A stretch of DNA of 63,826 nucleotides from Planctomycetia bacterium (lineage in GTDB: Bacteria > Planctomycetota > Planctomycetia > Pirellulales > Thermoguttaceae), in assembly GCA_030537455.1 (NCBI GenBank), contig JAUNMR010000022.1:1-63826 (forward strand). Direction: 5' to 3'. Numbering within the stretch: the stretch's first letter is position 1; every line of letters begins with the position of its first letter. Under the pieces are notes generated by a model. It saw nothing but the letters and a program-made list of their open reading frames with translations, had not been told where the DNA came from and did no database searches. The position numbers were made by a program, and so were the translations under genes. This document shows positions 1 through 8,692 of the stretch, piece after piece.

Positions 1-2200
1 CGGGTTCAGCGGGCTTGGGGGCTTCAGCTGGCGCGGCAGGCGCAGGTTCAGCCGGTTTAGGGGCTTCCGCTGGCGCGGCGGCTGGCTCTTGAGGTTCAGG
101 CAGACCTTGCGGCTGGACGTCTTCAATGTACGCCTCGGCGTTAACGACCTGGTCGATAATCTTAGCGATTTGCGCGTGTTGGGACGGTTTAGCCCAAAAA
201 GCAAAGCGCGTGGGAATTACCGGGTCGGGAATGCGAACAGCGCCGATCATTTCAGGAGTAGACGCTAATTGCGTGTAGATTTGAGTGAAACGCGAAACCT
301 GACGCGCCGTCATGATATAGGCGCGGAATTCAAATTGTTGATCGGGCGTATTGGTTTGCTCTTGGAAATTATCGAGCGCCGCGGCGATTTCTTCCTGTTC
401 AGCGGCCGTGGCGACGACCATGAGAGCGCCGTCGGCAGTAGTGAGCGTTTGCGCCATTGGGGCGACTACGCGCAACATAGTGAAGACGGCGTTGTCGATC
501 GTACCGGGCTTCTTGAGACGGTAGAACTTAACGACCGGCGCCTCGGTGGGTTCGGTCGACGCTGTGAGATTATTGAGGGTTTGTGCGATTTTTTCGTGGT
601 CAGCTTCTGTGCCGATGACAAAGAGTTTACGCGCGGACGCGTTGAGCTCCAGTTGCGCTTCCGGCACGATATTCTTCAGAGCCGTGACGAGTTGAGTGTA
701 AAATTCCGAGGGGCCATTGGGACCAAATTGACCGAACGGCATACCGCCGAAACCACCGCCCATACGACGTCCCATGACCCAGATATCAGAGGCGCTCGCG
801 GTGGAGATTTTTTCTAGGGAGTATGTCTTAATAATGGCGTCTCTCGCGGGGTCGGCGCCTTCTTGTAGTCGAGCGATCAGACCGCCAACGAGCGCATGGA
901 CGCTAGGCAACGCGAGGTAGTTTACCACGTTAGACTTCGGGTTATACAGCGGCTTAGCCGAGGGCGCAAAGACGGCGACTTGCTCTTGTACGGTCTGGAA
1001 AGCGACGCCATCGAGCTGATAGGAGCGCCATTCGGGCGTTTCGGGGGCGGGACGCGGACCTTGCGGAGGCTGTTGCGGACGCTGACCGCGCGGAGGATCG
1101 GGATTATAAACCGACATAGCCGCGGCGTAGATTTCGCGCAACGCGTTGACTGTGTCAACCACCATGATCGAATTGCCGGCCTGGGTCCGAATGACGCAGT
1201 AGGGCCCCATAAAGGGTTGGATCGTCTGACGAACCGCGTTGAGATTGCGCTGTTCCAGAGGAATCGTCAGAGCGACGTAGTCGAAGCGACTTTGGTTCGG
1301 AAGGTCTTCCGGCGTAATTTTAGGAAGATATTGCAGAGGGAGCGCTCCGGTTCTAAAGTCGTGCAAAATGAGCATTTCGTTAAAACGGAAGAGCGTATAG
1401 CCCTTGAAGTTCAGATACCCGTTGAGGATATCAAGCGCGTCTTTGGGCGTGTATTCGGTTTTATCGCTGTACGTAAAGGTGCCTTGCGGAGGGGCGGTCA
1501 TGACCATTTGCAGACCGACCTCGGAGGCGAACCAGTTGAGAACGTCAGCCCAGCGCTCTTTATTAAAGCGCAGGACGATCGTCTTTTGTGAAGTGCCACG
1601 ACGAAAGCGTTCGTCCTGCTCGGGCGTGAGGACGTTTTTGAGCGCCTCTTCCGAAGCAGCGGTGATAGCGGGCCATTCAGCCTTATCGGCGGCGGCGAGC
1701 TTTTGCGCGCGTTCTGTCATTAGCTCGTTAATACGTTCGCTTTGCGCGGCGGACAGACCGATACGCGCGGCAACGCCCGGGAAGAGTAGTCTTGAGTAAC
1801 TTTTCTGCGGGTCGTAGTCTGTGAGTTTGACCGGTTCGGAGAGTAGTTCCTTGGGCGGATCGGGGTGAGCGAGCGCGTCGTTGAATTCTTCGACCATTTG
1901 CGCGGCGCCGGCGGGGTCTTCCGCGGGGTTAGGAACCTGATCGGCGTTATTAACGCCGATCTTTTGTAGCGCGGCGTTACGCTGGGCGTCGGTAGCCGTG
2001 GCGGGATCGGACGGTTCGATCGGCGTCGGCTTTTCAGGCGCGGCGGCTTCCGGTTGTGGCGTCGGCGGCTGGGGAGGCTGTTGCGCGCCGTAAACGAGCG
2101 CGCGCATTTGTCCTAACGCAAGTAGCGTTATGGCGACAAGTAGAGCGCTGAAAACCGCGTGTATCGCGCTCCAGTGACTTTGCTTCTCGAATCGGGTCAT
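1..2200 (-). CDS. Secretin N-domain-like envelope protein (3' end outside window)
   Basis: The minus-strand reading frame is open from an ATG at 2198-2200 to the window edge, so the C-terminus is missing. It starts MTRFEKQSHWSAIHAVF and has one hydrophobic segment at about residues 13-33 (signal anchor or signal peptide), then a Pro/Ala/Glu-rich linker. From about residue 205 come repeated beta-alpha-beta-like units. One reads FNKERWADVLNWFASEVGLQ and resembles a secretin/TonB short N-terminal domain. Others (TIPLEQRNLNAVRQTIQPF, KFYRLKKPGTIDNAVFTML) resemble NolW/secretin N1 domains. The last visible part is a low-complexity PKPAEPAPAAPAEA repeat. No secretin beta-barrel is seen before the edge. 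Inference: periplasmic or outer-membrane-associated protein with secretin-type N-domains. The residue numbers are my own count. Confidence 0.7.
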   Translation of the reverse strand, partial: MTRFEKQSHWSAIHAVFSALLVAITLLALGQMRALVYGAQQPPQPPTPQPEAAAPEKPTPIEPSDPATATDAQRNAALQKIGVNNADQVPNPAEDPAGAAQMVEEFNDALAHPDPPKELLSEPVKLTDYDPQKSYSRLLFPGVAARIGLSAAQSERINELMTERAQKLAAADKAEWPAITAASEEALKNVLTPEQDERFRRGTSQKTIVLRFNKERWADVLNWFASEVGLQMVMTAPPQGTFTYSDKTEYTPKDALDILNGYLNFKGYTLFRFNEMLILHDFRTGALPLQYLPKITPEDLPNQSRFDYVALTIPLEQRNLNAVRQTIQPFMGPYCVIRTQAGNSIMVVDTVNALREIYAAAMSVYNPDPPRGQRPQQPPQGPRPAPETPEWRSYQLDGVAFQTVQEQVAVFAPSAKPLYNPKSNVVNYLALPSVHALVGGLIARLQEGADPARDAIIKTYSLEKISTASASDIWVMGRRMGGGFGGMPFGQFGPNGPSEFYTQLVTALKNIVPEAQLELNASARKLFVIGTEADHEKIAQTLNNLTASTEPTEAPVVKFYRLKKPGTIDNAVFTMLRVVAPMAQTLTTADGALMVVATAAEQEEIAAALDNFQEQTNTPDQQFEFRAYIMTARQVSRFTQIYTQLASTPEMIGAVRIPDPVIPTRFAFWAKPSQHAQIAKIIDQVVNAEAYIEDVQPQGLPEPQEPAAAPAEAPKPAEPAPAAPAEAPKPAEP

Positions 2201-2725
2201 TACTAACAGTCCTTATTGTCGAAACGACTACGCGCCGTGCGGCGGATGGTTTCGTGCGTGTGAATGGTCATATTCGCCGAGCGCAACTGTGGTCGTTCGA
2301 CGTAATAGCCGACAGTCACGGCAGAAGTTGCCGAAATTGCTACGACTACATATCTTCTCAAGTTTACATAATCTGTAAAGTATATCGAACAATTTAAGCT
2401 ATACGTCGCTGATAGTAAAGGATTTTTTCTTAAAATTGCCCGTGTTTTGCCTATTTTAATATAAGTTATGACGGTTTTGTTGAAAAGTAAGAGAAGGACG
2501 ACCGGGCTGTCGACGTGGTTGCTAGAAGAGTATCGCTAAGTTAGCGACGCGGTAGACGCGAAGGTTAGGTCTAAATAGCGCGTGATAGAGAAAAGAGTCG
2601 GCGCGTATAGCGTTTGTGGGTTGGAGGCGGACGAGCGTCGAATCGTCTGGCAGGGGGCGGGAGCGCGCGGCGTGGAGTTAGTCGCACGTCGCGCCGGGGG
2701 GTAGCGCCACATGGGGCGCGGTTGG
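2201..2725. other. Intergenic region between the secretin-like gene and waaA
   Basis: This is about 525 bases without a convincing gene. It serves as the upstream region of the minus-strand gene ending at 2200 and the downstream region of minus-strand waaA. The part around 2340-2480 is AT-rich and probably holds the promoter of the secretin-like gene, but I could not find a clean -35/-10 pair. A long open frame covering 2536-3504 is out of frame with waaA, lacks domain character and is treated as a shadow. Confidence 0.4.
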
Positions 2726-4051
2726 TTAGGATTGATTGCCATGGGCAAGGAGGTCTTGGAGCGCCTTGAGCGTAAAATCGGCGGCGCCTTGATTGGCGAG
2801 GACGAGCTCTTGGGCGCGTTGACCGAGTTGTCGCGCGTATTCGGGCTGGTCAAGGCACGTCTTGACGAAGCGGAAGGACTCCTCGACGTCGCGTACGACA
2901 ACGGCGGCGTCGGCGCGCAGGAGTGATTCGACGATCGTGCGGAAGTTGCGCGTATTTTCGCCAAAGGAGACGGCGACGCCATATCCGGCGGGTTCGAGCA
3001 TATTCTGTCCTCCGCGCGAGCCCCAGCTGCCTCCAACAAACGCCAGTTGCGCGACGCCCCACAAGGCGGAGAGTTCTCCCATGACGTCGACCAGTACGAT
3101 TCGCGTTGGGTCGTCGTTTCGGTCGACGTTCGGCGTTTGCGCCGATAGCGGCGCCTGTAATTGCGAGCGGCGCGTCCAGGGCAGACCGCTGGCATTGAGT
3201 AGTTGCGCGACCTGTTCGAAGCGTTCTGGATGGCGCGGCACGATAAACAGTCGCAGGTTGGGGTAGTCGCGATAGAGTCGACGATAGACCTCCAGAGCGC
3301 CTTCTTCTTCCGGCGCTTGGGTGCTGCCACAGAGGTAGACGACGTCCTCGGGCAGTACGCGCAGAAGTTCACGTAGGCGCGCGGTCGGCTCCGCGTTACG
3401 GTCGGTTGAAGCGCCGTCGAATTTAATCGAGCCGGAGACGAGCACGCGTTCCGGTCGTGGGCTGAGTTTTTGGAAGTAGTCGCGCGCAAGGTCGTCTTGG
3501 GCAATGACGAGCGCCAGGCGTGCGAAGGTCGGCGCTAGCAACGCGCGCACGCGATGGTAAGACCGAAAGGAACGCTCGCTTATGCGACCATTGACCACAA
3601 CGACCGGGACGTTGCGTTTGTGCGCGTATTTAATGAGATTCGGCCACAGTTCTAGCTCTATGAGAACCAACGCGTCTGGCTTAACGCGTCGCAATGCGCG
3701 TTTGACCGCCCAGGTGAAGTCTAGCGGGCAGTAGAAGACCTCGCAACTGTGAGCAAAGAGGCGTCGCGCTAGATCGTAGCCGGTTTTAGAGGTGGTCGAA
3801 ACGACGAAGTCCCAGTGCAATTCATTCGCGTTCAGGCGCGCTATGAGCGTTTTGAGAAGATTCACCTCGCCCACGCTCACCGCATGGAACCAGACGCGTG
3901 GACGACCGCAGGCGCTAGTCGGCATTTGGGGCGCGGCTCCTAGGAATTTCTCGCGCCAGTGTTCACGGTATTTTCCGTGAAGAACCGCGTGGTAGAGAAA
4001 GTAGGGCCACAACGTCAGGAGCGCAAGTGAATAGACCAGATTTAGTAGCAC
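2726..4051 (-). CDS. waaA: 3-deoxy-D-manno-octulosonic acid (Kdo) transferase
   Basis: The 441-residue product is the usual length for WaaA/KdtA, the inner-membrane-anchored GT-B enzyme that adds Kdo from CMP-Kdo to lipid A precursor. The N-terminus is hydrophobic (LVYSLALLTLWPYFLY). The family signature HAVSVGEV sits at residues 56-63, followed by LVLIELELWPNLIKYA. Near the C-terminus is the donor-site motif GGSWGSRGGQNMLEPAGYG, close to the family's GGS..RGG.N.LEP pattern. The start is a GTG (complement of 4049-4051) with no strong Shine-Dalgarno, so a nearby alternative start is possible. It is followed 40 bases downstream of its start side by the minus-strand MBL gene and may be cotranscribed with it. 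Its presence implies LPS-type lipid A in this organism. Confidence 0.93.
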   Translation of the reverse strand: MLLNLVYSLALLTLWPYFLYHAVLHGKYREHWREKFLGAAPQMPTSACGRPRVWFHAVSVGEVNLLKTLIARLNANELHWDFVVSTTSKTGYDLARRLFAHSCEVFYCPLDFTWAVKRALRRVKPDALVLIELELWPNLIKYAHKRNVPVVVVNGRISERSFRSYHRVRALLAPTFARLALVIAQDDLARDYFQKLSPRPERVLVSGSIKFDGASTDRNAEPTARLRELLRVLPEDVVYLCGSTQAPEEEGALEVYRRLYRDYPNLRLFIVPRHPERFEQVAQLLNASGLPWTRRSQLQAPLSAQTPNVDRNDDPTRIVLVDVMGELSALWGVAQLAFVGGSWGSRGGQNMLEPAGYGVAVSFGENTRNFRTIVESLLRADAAVVVRDVEESFRFVKTCLDQPEYARQLGQRAQELVLANQGAADFTLKALQDLLAHGNQS

Positions 4052-4090
4052 GGCTTATGATACAAAGTCTACGCGTGACAAAGGAAGCGT

Positions 4091-4891
4091 TTAAATTTCA
4101 CACCGCGCACAGGGCTTCACGGGCGAGGCGACATAAAGTCGGCAATCGCTCTGTGGAGCGACCTGCATAGCGATCATGGCTTCGCGCGTGGTTTCCAGCG
4201 CCAGGTTCGGCGTGTTGTTATGCTGACTGAGGTGTCCGAGGTAAATGGCGCGCGCGCCGTTTTGAGCCAGCTGAACCGCTAGCGCCGCGGCGTCTTCGTT
4301 GCAAAGATGACCGTACATGGAAAGAATGCGATCCTGTAGCGCGCGCGGATATGGACCGTTACGCAACATGTCGACGTCGTGGTTCGATTCCACAAGCGCC
4401 ACGTCGCAGGTCTTGAGCGCGCGGAGGATCGCGTCGGTCACAATCCCGAAGTCAGTGGCGATTCCGGCGACTTTCGAACCGTCCCGAAAGAGGTAGCCGA
4501 CCGAACCGGCGGCGTCGTGCGGAGTCGCGAAGAATTCCGCTTCAAGGTCGCCAAGGTCGAGCGTGCACGGCTGATCGCGACGAAAGACCTTGATATTCCC
4601 TTGCCCAATGCGACCGACTTTATCGCCGTGGCTCATCTCCTTCCAAGCCTCCACGCTCGCGTAGATTGGAAGATTATACCGGCGCGACATTGCGCCCAGA
4701 CCGTTGATATGATCACGGTGCGCGTGCGTTACCAGTAGCGCGGTGAGATCGCGTGCGGAAACGTCGATACTATCGAGAAGTTTTTCGATTTGGCGCGCGG
4801 AGGCGCCGCAATCGACGAGAATGTGCGTGGTCTTATGTGCAACGTATGTCGCGTTGCCGGTACTGCCACTTATGAGCGGACAAAAAATCAT
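4091..4891 (-). CDS. MBL-fold metallo-hydrolase, YycJ/WalJ type
   Basis: 266 residues. The metallo-beta-lactamase zinc motif HxHxDH is clear as THAHRDHINGL (H56, H58, D60, H61). The N-terminus MIFCPLISGSTGNATYV matches the SGSxGN(A/S) start typical of the YycJ/WalJ/RNase J-like small MBL proteins. Later conserved elements are the glycine-rich TPHDAAGSVGYLF with its metal-ligand histidine and the C-terminal LGHLSQHNNTP. Family members are cytosolic metal-dependent hydrolases, some with 5' exonuclease activity; the substrate here cannot be read from sequence. It lies between waaA and the DUF3467 gene on the same strand, so the three could form an operon. No strong ribosome binding site precedes the ATG. 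Confidence 0.88.
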   Translation of the reverse strand: MIFCPLISGSTGNATYVAHKTTHILVDCGASARQIEKLLDSIDVSARDLTALLVTHAHRDHINGLGAMSRRYNLPIYASVEAWKEMSHGDKVGRIGQGNIKVFRRDQPCTLDLGDLEAEFFATPHDAAGSVGYLFRDGSKVAGIATDFGIVTDAILRALKTCDVALVESNHDVDMLRNGPYPRALQDRILSMYGHLCNEDAAALAVQLAQNGARAIYLGHLSQHNNTPNLALETTREAMIAMQVAPQSDCRLYVASPVKPCARCEI

Positions 4892-4975
4892 AACGAAAAA
4901 AACAACAAAAGCGCGAAGACGTGCGACGCGCGCTTGAGCGCCGCACGTGACGCGCGCTTGTGGCGGATTTAACGA

Positions 4976-5278
4976 CTAATGGCGTTGCACGCGTTTGTTA
5001 ACGTCGACTTCCAATTGACCGAACGCCGCTTCGTGACGTTGCAACGTCATTCCCAGAGCGTGATAAAGTCTCTTTGCGGTGTAGAAGTTCACAACGATGC
5101 GTTGGGAAACCGGAATCGGTTCGGAGGGAACGCCCATCGGTTGAGGGTTAAGACCGAAATCGACAATGAGTTCTTCCGGCGTGCCGGTGACGCGGCAGAA
5201 GTTGGCGTAGATTGCGACGACGTTGGATTCGTCAAGTTTGATTTGCGGACGCGCCGCCTGTTCATGTTCTTCCGCCAT
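4976..5278 (-). CDS. DUF3467 domain-containing protein
   Basis: The 100-residue product begins MAEEHEQAARPQIKLDES. The core (ESNVVAIYANFCRVTGTPEE followed by a predicted strand-turn-strand and a helix with TAKRLYHALGMTLQRHE) matches the small DUF3467 family found in several phyla; its function is unknown. I start it at 5278 and not at the in-frame ATG at 5299: AAGGAG lies just upstream of 5278, and a promoter -10 box (complement of 5298-5303) overlaps the upstream ATG, which would therefore not be transcribed. The protein is probably cytosolic. Confidence 0.85.
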   Translation of the reverse strand: MAEEHEQAARPQIKLDESNVVAIYANFCRVTGTPEELIVDFGLNPQPMGVPSEPIPVSQRIVVNFYTAKRLYHALGMTLQRHEAAFGQLEVDVNKRVQRH

Positions 5279-5297
5279 ATTCTTCTCCTTATGAGTC

Positions 5298-5325
5298 ATT
5301 ATAACATTAAGTTTACATCTAACAA
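5298..5325 (-). promoter_or_regulatory. Sigma70-like promoter of the DUF3467 gene
   Basis: On the minus strand TTGTTA (complement of 5320-5325) and TATAAT (complement of 5298-5303) are separated by 16 bases. Transcription would begin near 5291, just ahead of the AAGGAG site and the ATG at 5278. Confidence 0.7.
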
Positions 5326-5335
5326 GCGCACGGGG

Positions 5336-5364
5336 TTGCGTCGAAATTGCGTATCTGTTAGAAT
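5336..5364 (+). promoter_or_regulatory. Sigma70-like promoter of arfB
   Basis: TTGCGT (5336-5341) and TAGAAT (5359-5364) are separated by 17 bases, about 90 bases upstream of the arfB start. It is divergent from the DUF3467 promoter in the same intergenic gap. Confidence 0.55.
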
Positions 5365-5463
5365 CGACGCCGATGCGTAGCGCCGCGATTATTCACAAAA
5401 GAACCGTTTTACGCAAGAGGTTTTTTTCGCGACGCAACGCGCTAAGGAGGGAATCGTCTACTC

Positions 5464-5955
5464 ATGGTCGCGCGCAACGATAAGCACGAACCGACGCGGT
5501 CGTCGCGTCCTGACGGCTGCGTCGACGCTACGGTCAATGCTCTGATTGTACCCGGCGTGGCGACAATCCCGCTGAGCGAGATCGAGATCACCTACGCGCG
5601 CAGTTCCGGTCCAGGCGGGCAGAATGTCAATAAAGTATCCAGTAAGGCGCGGCTACGCTGGAATCTCAACTCCGGGCGACTTTCGCCCGAGACGGTGGAA
5701 CGATTTAAAACGCTTTATCCCTCCTGGGTTACGCTCCAGGGCGAGGTCGTTATTACCGCGCAACAGTCGCGCGACGCTCCGAAGAATCGAGCAAGTTGCC
5801 TACGAAAACTACGCGACGCTATTGCGCGCGCCGCTATTGTCCCGAAAGAACGCATACCAACGCGACCCACGCGCGGTTCGGTACGGCGTCGACTCGAAGA
5901 CAAACGTCGCCAAGCCGAGAAAAAGCAAAGTCGTAGTTTTAAAAATTACGAATGA
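5464..5955 (+). CDS. arfB: Peptide-chain release factor-like hydrolase (ArfB/YaeJ)
   Basis: 163 residues. The catalytic GGQ of class I release factors is present in the context YARSSGPGGQNVNKVSSKA, followed by the ArfB-type strand VTLQGEVVITAQQSRDAPKN. The C-terminus is strongly basic (RRRLEDKRRQAEKKQSRSFK), which in ArfB forms the tail that enters the empty mRNA channel of stalled ribosomes. Known role of the family: codon-independent hydrolysis of peptidyl-tRNA on non-stop ribosomes. The N-terminal 30 residues precede the usual ArfB start, so translation could begin a little downstream, but a good site (AAGGAGGG) lies about 14 bases before 5464. It appears to be a single-gene unit. Confidence 0.9.
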   Translation: MVARNDKHEPTRSSRPDGCVDATVNALIVPGVATIPLSEIEITYARSSGPGGQNVNKVSSKARLRWNLNSGRLSPETVERFKTLYPSWVTLQGEVVITAQQSRDAPKNRASCLRKLRDAIARAAIVPKERIPTRPTRGSVRRRLEDKRRQAEKKQSRSFKNYE

Positions 5956-6065
5956 CTACAGCGCGCTTGACGCCGCGCGTCATAGGCAGGCGCCACGCTA
6001 CAGACGACGCCGTTGAACTAACTTGACAGCGTCGCTCTTTTTTTGTCCTTTTGTTGGCGTTTTCC

Positions 6066-6094
6066 TTGAATCCAAGGCGCTGCGCGGTTATAAT
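6066..6094 (+). promoter_or_regulatory. Sigma70-like promoter of the Nramp-like gene
   Basis: TTGAAT (6066-6071) and TATAAT (6089-6094) have an ideal 17-base spacer, about 60 bases ahead of the ATG at 6164. Confidence 0.75.
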
Positions 6095-6163
6095 ACCGTT
6101 ATATGCGCTCTAAAAACGACACAGAGACGCTAGTGTGCTTGTACAACGTAAGGAACCGAGCCG

Positions 6164-7906
6164 ATGACGACACAGAACGAGAAGGTAACGCAACCGGAAG
6201 GCGGCGCTGGTCTGCCGATGAGTCCGAAATGGGATCCGGAGCGTCTAGCGGCGGAAAGAGCGGAACTAAAGAACTTAGAGACTCTGCCGTTGGGTCGGCG
6301 TTCTCTGGGCTATATTAAACGCACCGGTCCGGGACTGCTGCAAAGCGCTATGACTCTCGGCGCCGGTAGCGCGACCGCCTCTGTTCTCGCGGGCGCTTCT
6401 TTTGGCTATAAACTCCTATGGGTACAGCCACTGGCGATGTTCTTTGGCGTGCTCATGCTCGGCGCGCTCTCTAACGTTGTGCTCACAAAAGGCGAGCGCC
6501 CTTATTCGTCATTTGGCAAAGAAATCTGGAAGCCATTGGTCTGGCTTTGGGCGATCGGTACGATTCTTTCCTCTGTGATTTGGCACTTTCCACAATATGC
6601 GCTTCTCGCGGGCGCGGGACGCGACCTGGCCAGTCTCTCGGGCATGTCTATAGTCAACGAAGGAGCAACGCCCGGGTGGATTCAGAGCCTCTCTGACCTG
6701 CTCACGCCCCTGGGATTTAGCGTCAATACCAGCATTACAACGCTCGGATATCTTGTGAGCTTTGGCGTGGGCGCCTTTATTCTGTGTATGAATATCATCG
6801 TTGTCTTTAACTACGGTAAGGGCGGCACGGGAATTAAGATTTATGAGCGTTTCCTGCGCACAATGATCGCGCTGGTGATTGTCTTCTTCTTAATTGTTTG
6901 CGTTGGCAATATCAATAAAGTCAACTGGTTAGAAATCTTACGTGGCTTTACCGGCTATTATGGCTTCCCGAAAAATCCCGAGACGGGTATGGTCGACTCC
7001 GCGACCTATCTTCAGGTGCTCGGTATGCTCGGCGCGGCCGTCGGTATTAATATGACCTTTCTCTACCCTTACTCGCTACTGGCCAAGGGGTGGGGCGCTG
7101 AACATAAAATGCTGGCGCGCTGGGACTTGGGAATGACTATGTTCCTGCCGTTCTGTATTGTCACTTCTTTGATTATCATCTCAATGACAGTGACTGGCGT
7201 TTACGACGGCGTCGACGGCGTGCGTACTGGTCTGGCTCCGTTGGCGGCGGCGGAAGCGTTCAAGGGTATTCCTGGCGGTCGTGCGATCTTCTGTCTGGGG
7301 CTTATGGGCATGTGCGGCGGCGCGGTGAGCACGCATATGGTCGCATGCGGTTTTACACTCGGCGAAATGCTCGGCGTCAAAATGACGCGCAATCGTTTCC
7401 GACTCTTTGCGCTCACCCCCTGCATTGGCGTCTTGGGCGTTGTGATTGCTCTGCCGATGTGGTTTCCGGTCGTCGCGTCCGCCGTGTGCTTTACCATGTT
7501 GCCGATTGCGTACTTCATCTTCTTTTATCTCAATAATAAGAAGAGCTACATCGGCGACGCCACCGGTAAAGGCTATAAGCGCGTAATCTTTAACTTCCTC
7601 CTTATTCTTGCATTGCTTTTCTCCGTGGTCGGTTCGGCGATCTCTATTCAGAAGAACGTTATTGACAAACTTCGTCCGAAGCAGGAGTCAAACGTCGGCG
7701 CTCCCGAGGTGGTCGAGCATGTCTACTGTAGCGATTTACCGGCTGAGGAAGAGCAGCTTCCGCAGGAAACTGAAGCTGAAGGGACCGAAGTTCAGGACGT
7801 CGACGTAGCGGACGTCGCGGCGCCTGACGCCGAGGCAATCGTCGACGCACAGTCTGAGGAAGATGAACTCGCCCCCTTGCCTAAGGAGATTGAAGAGCAA
7901 GAGTGA
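6164..7906 (+). CDS. Nramp-related membrane transporter, divergent
   Basis: The 580-residue integral membrane protein has about 11-12 hydrophobic helices between residues 50 and 490 and an acidic cytoplasmic-type tail rich in Glu/Asp/Ala (from about 520). The order of helices and phrases such as GPGLLQSAMTLGAGS followed by FGYKLLWVQPLAMFFG resemble the first helices of the SLC11/Nramp fold. The canonical metal-binding DPGN in helix 1 reads LGAGS here, and the MPH motif of helix 6 reads MTFLYPYS. It is therefore probably an Nramp-like fold with a changed substrate site. The start is supported by AAGGA about 11 bases upstream. Direction and substrate of transport cannot be told from sequence. 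Confidence 0.75.
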   Translation: MTTQNEKVTQPEGGAGLPMSPKWDPERLAAERAELKNLETLPLGRRSLGYIKRTGPGLLQSAMTLGAGSATASVLAGASFGYKLLWVQPLAMFFGVLMLGALSNVVLTKGERPYSSFGKEIWKPLVWLWAIGTILSSVIWHFPQYALLAGAGRDLASLSGMSIVNEGATPGWIQSLSDLLTPLGFSVNTSITTLGYLVSFGVGAFILCMNIIVVFNYGKGGTGIKIYERFLRTMIALVIVFFLIVCVGNINKVNWLEILRGFTGYYGFPKNPETGMVDSATYLQVLGMLGAAVGINMTFLYPYSLLAKGWGAEHKMLARWDLGMTMFLPFCIVTSLIIISMTVTGVYDGVDGVRTGLAPLAAAEAFKGIPGGRAIFCLGLMGMCGGAVSTHMVACGFTLGEMLGVKMTRNRFRLFALTPCIGVLGVVIALPMWFPVVASAVCFTMLPIAYFIFFYLNNKKSYIGDATGKGYKRVIFNFLLILALLFSVVGSAISIQKNVIDKLRPKQESNVGAPEVVEHVYCSDLPAEEEQLPQETEAEGTEVQDVDVADVAAPDAEAIVDAQSEEDELAPLPKEIEEQE

Positions 7907-8021
7907 GGCGTGCAGACGCTGTTCTAATCGTCTTACCCTTGTGTGCACAGTGCGCGGGGGCGTTGCGACGCCACGACGCTGTTGATAAACCGTGTGGTCG
8001 CGCTTGGCGAGGTTCGCGTTC

Positions 8022-8672
8022 ATGGCGTATTTTTACTTTGTCGTTGCAACGTTCCCTTTTGCGTTGTACTTTCTTATGCTCGCGTATTTGCACTTTCAGC
8101 GCACGCCCTTTTTGGTGGACGGACGCCGGGATTTCCTCGCGCTTGCGCTTGCGTGCTCCGGGTTCTTCTTTATTGGACCGGGACAACTCCTGGCGCCGTG
8201 GGGCGCTTGTGCGGTCTGGCGCGCTAAAATTTGGATTTTAGTCGCCGCGCTGGTCGTGTGCGTCACGGCGTTGATCGCTTCCAATCTCCGACCGCGACTG
8301 ATTGTCTATAACGCCACGCTAGAAACGCTACGTAAGACCCTAACGACCGTTGCGCTTGAACTAGACGACGACGCGCGCTGGAGCGGCGCGGCTATGAATT
8401 TACCGAGTCTGAATATTCAGTTTTACGCGGAAGATTCACGGTTCGGACGCGTGACGACCTTATCCTGCTTTGGCGTGTCGCGCTCGAATCTGGAATGGCG
8501 ACGCGTCGCGCACGCGTTGCGCATAGCGCTCAAAAAGGACGCGTCGTCGCGACGTGGCGCGTGGCTTATTTTCGCCTTTTTGGGCGCGACGCTCTTGTGC
8601 GTGGACTATTACGTCTTTGCGCGCCATTTTGACCAATTGCGCGACGCGGTTATGTTCTACTTGTCAATTTAA
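8022..8672 (+). CDS. Small membrane protein of unknown function
   Basis: I take the ATG at 8022 (GAGG nine bases upstream), which gives 216 residues. An in-frame GTG at 7992 would add ten. Three hydrophobic segments are visible near the N-terminus (AYFYFVVATFPFALYFLMLA, a second around LALALACSGFFFIGPGQLL, a third WILVAALVVCVTALIA) and one close to the C-terminus (AWLIFAFLGATLLCVDYYVF). Between them is a soluble stretch of about 100 residues. I do not recognise the family. It lies between the Nramp-like gene and the PP2C gene, 20 bases before the latter, so cotranscription with the phosphatase is likely. Confidence 0.65.
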   Translation: MAYFYFVVATFPFALYFLMLAYLHFQRTPFLVDGRRDFLALALACSGFFFIGPGQLLAPWGACAVWRAKIWILVAALVVCVTALIASNLRPRLIVYNATLETLRKTLTTVALELDDDARWSGAAMNLPSLNIQFYAEDSRFGRVTTLSCFGVSRSNLEWRRVAHALRIALKKDASSRRGAWLIFAFLGATLLCVDYYVFARHFDQLRDAVMFYLSI

Positions 8673-8692
8673 GTTCGGCGTAGGTTCGCCAG

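Noticed and set aside
2536..3504. 322-residue minus-strand open frame overlapping waaA
   Set aside because: It is out of frame with the well-supported waaA, has no ribosome site or domain pattern, and its composition (Arg, Ser, Pro, Thr) is that of a shadow frame.
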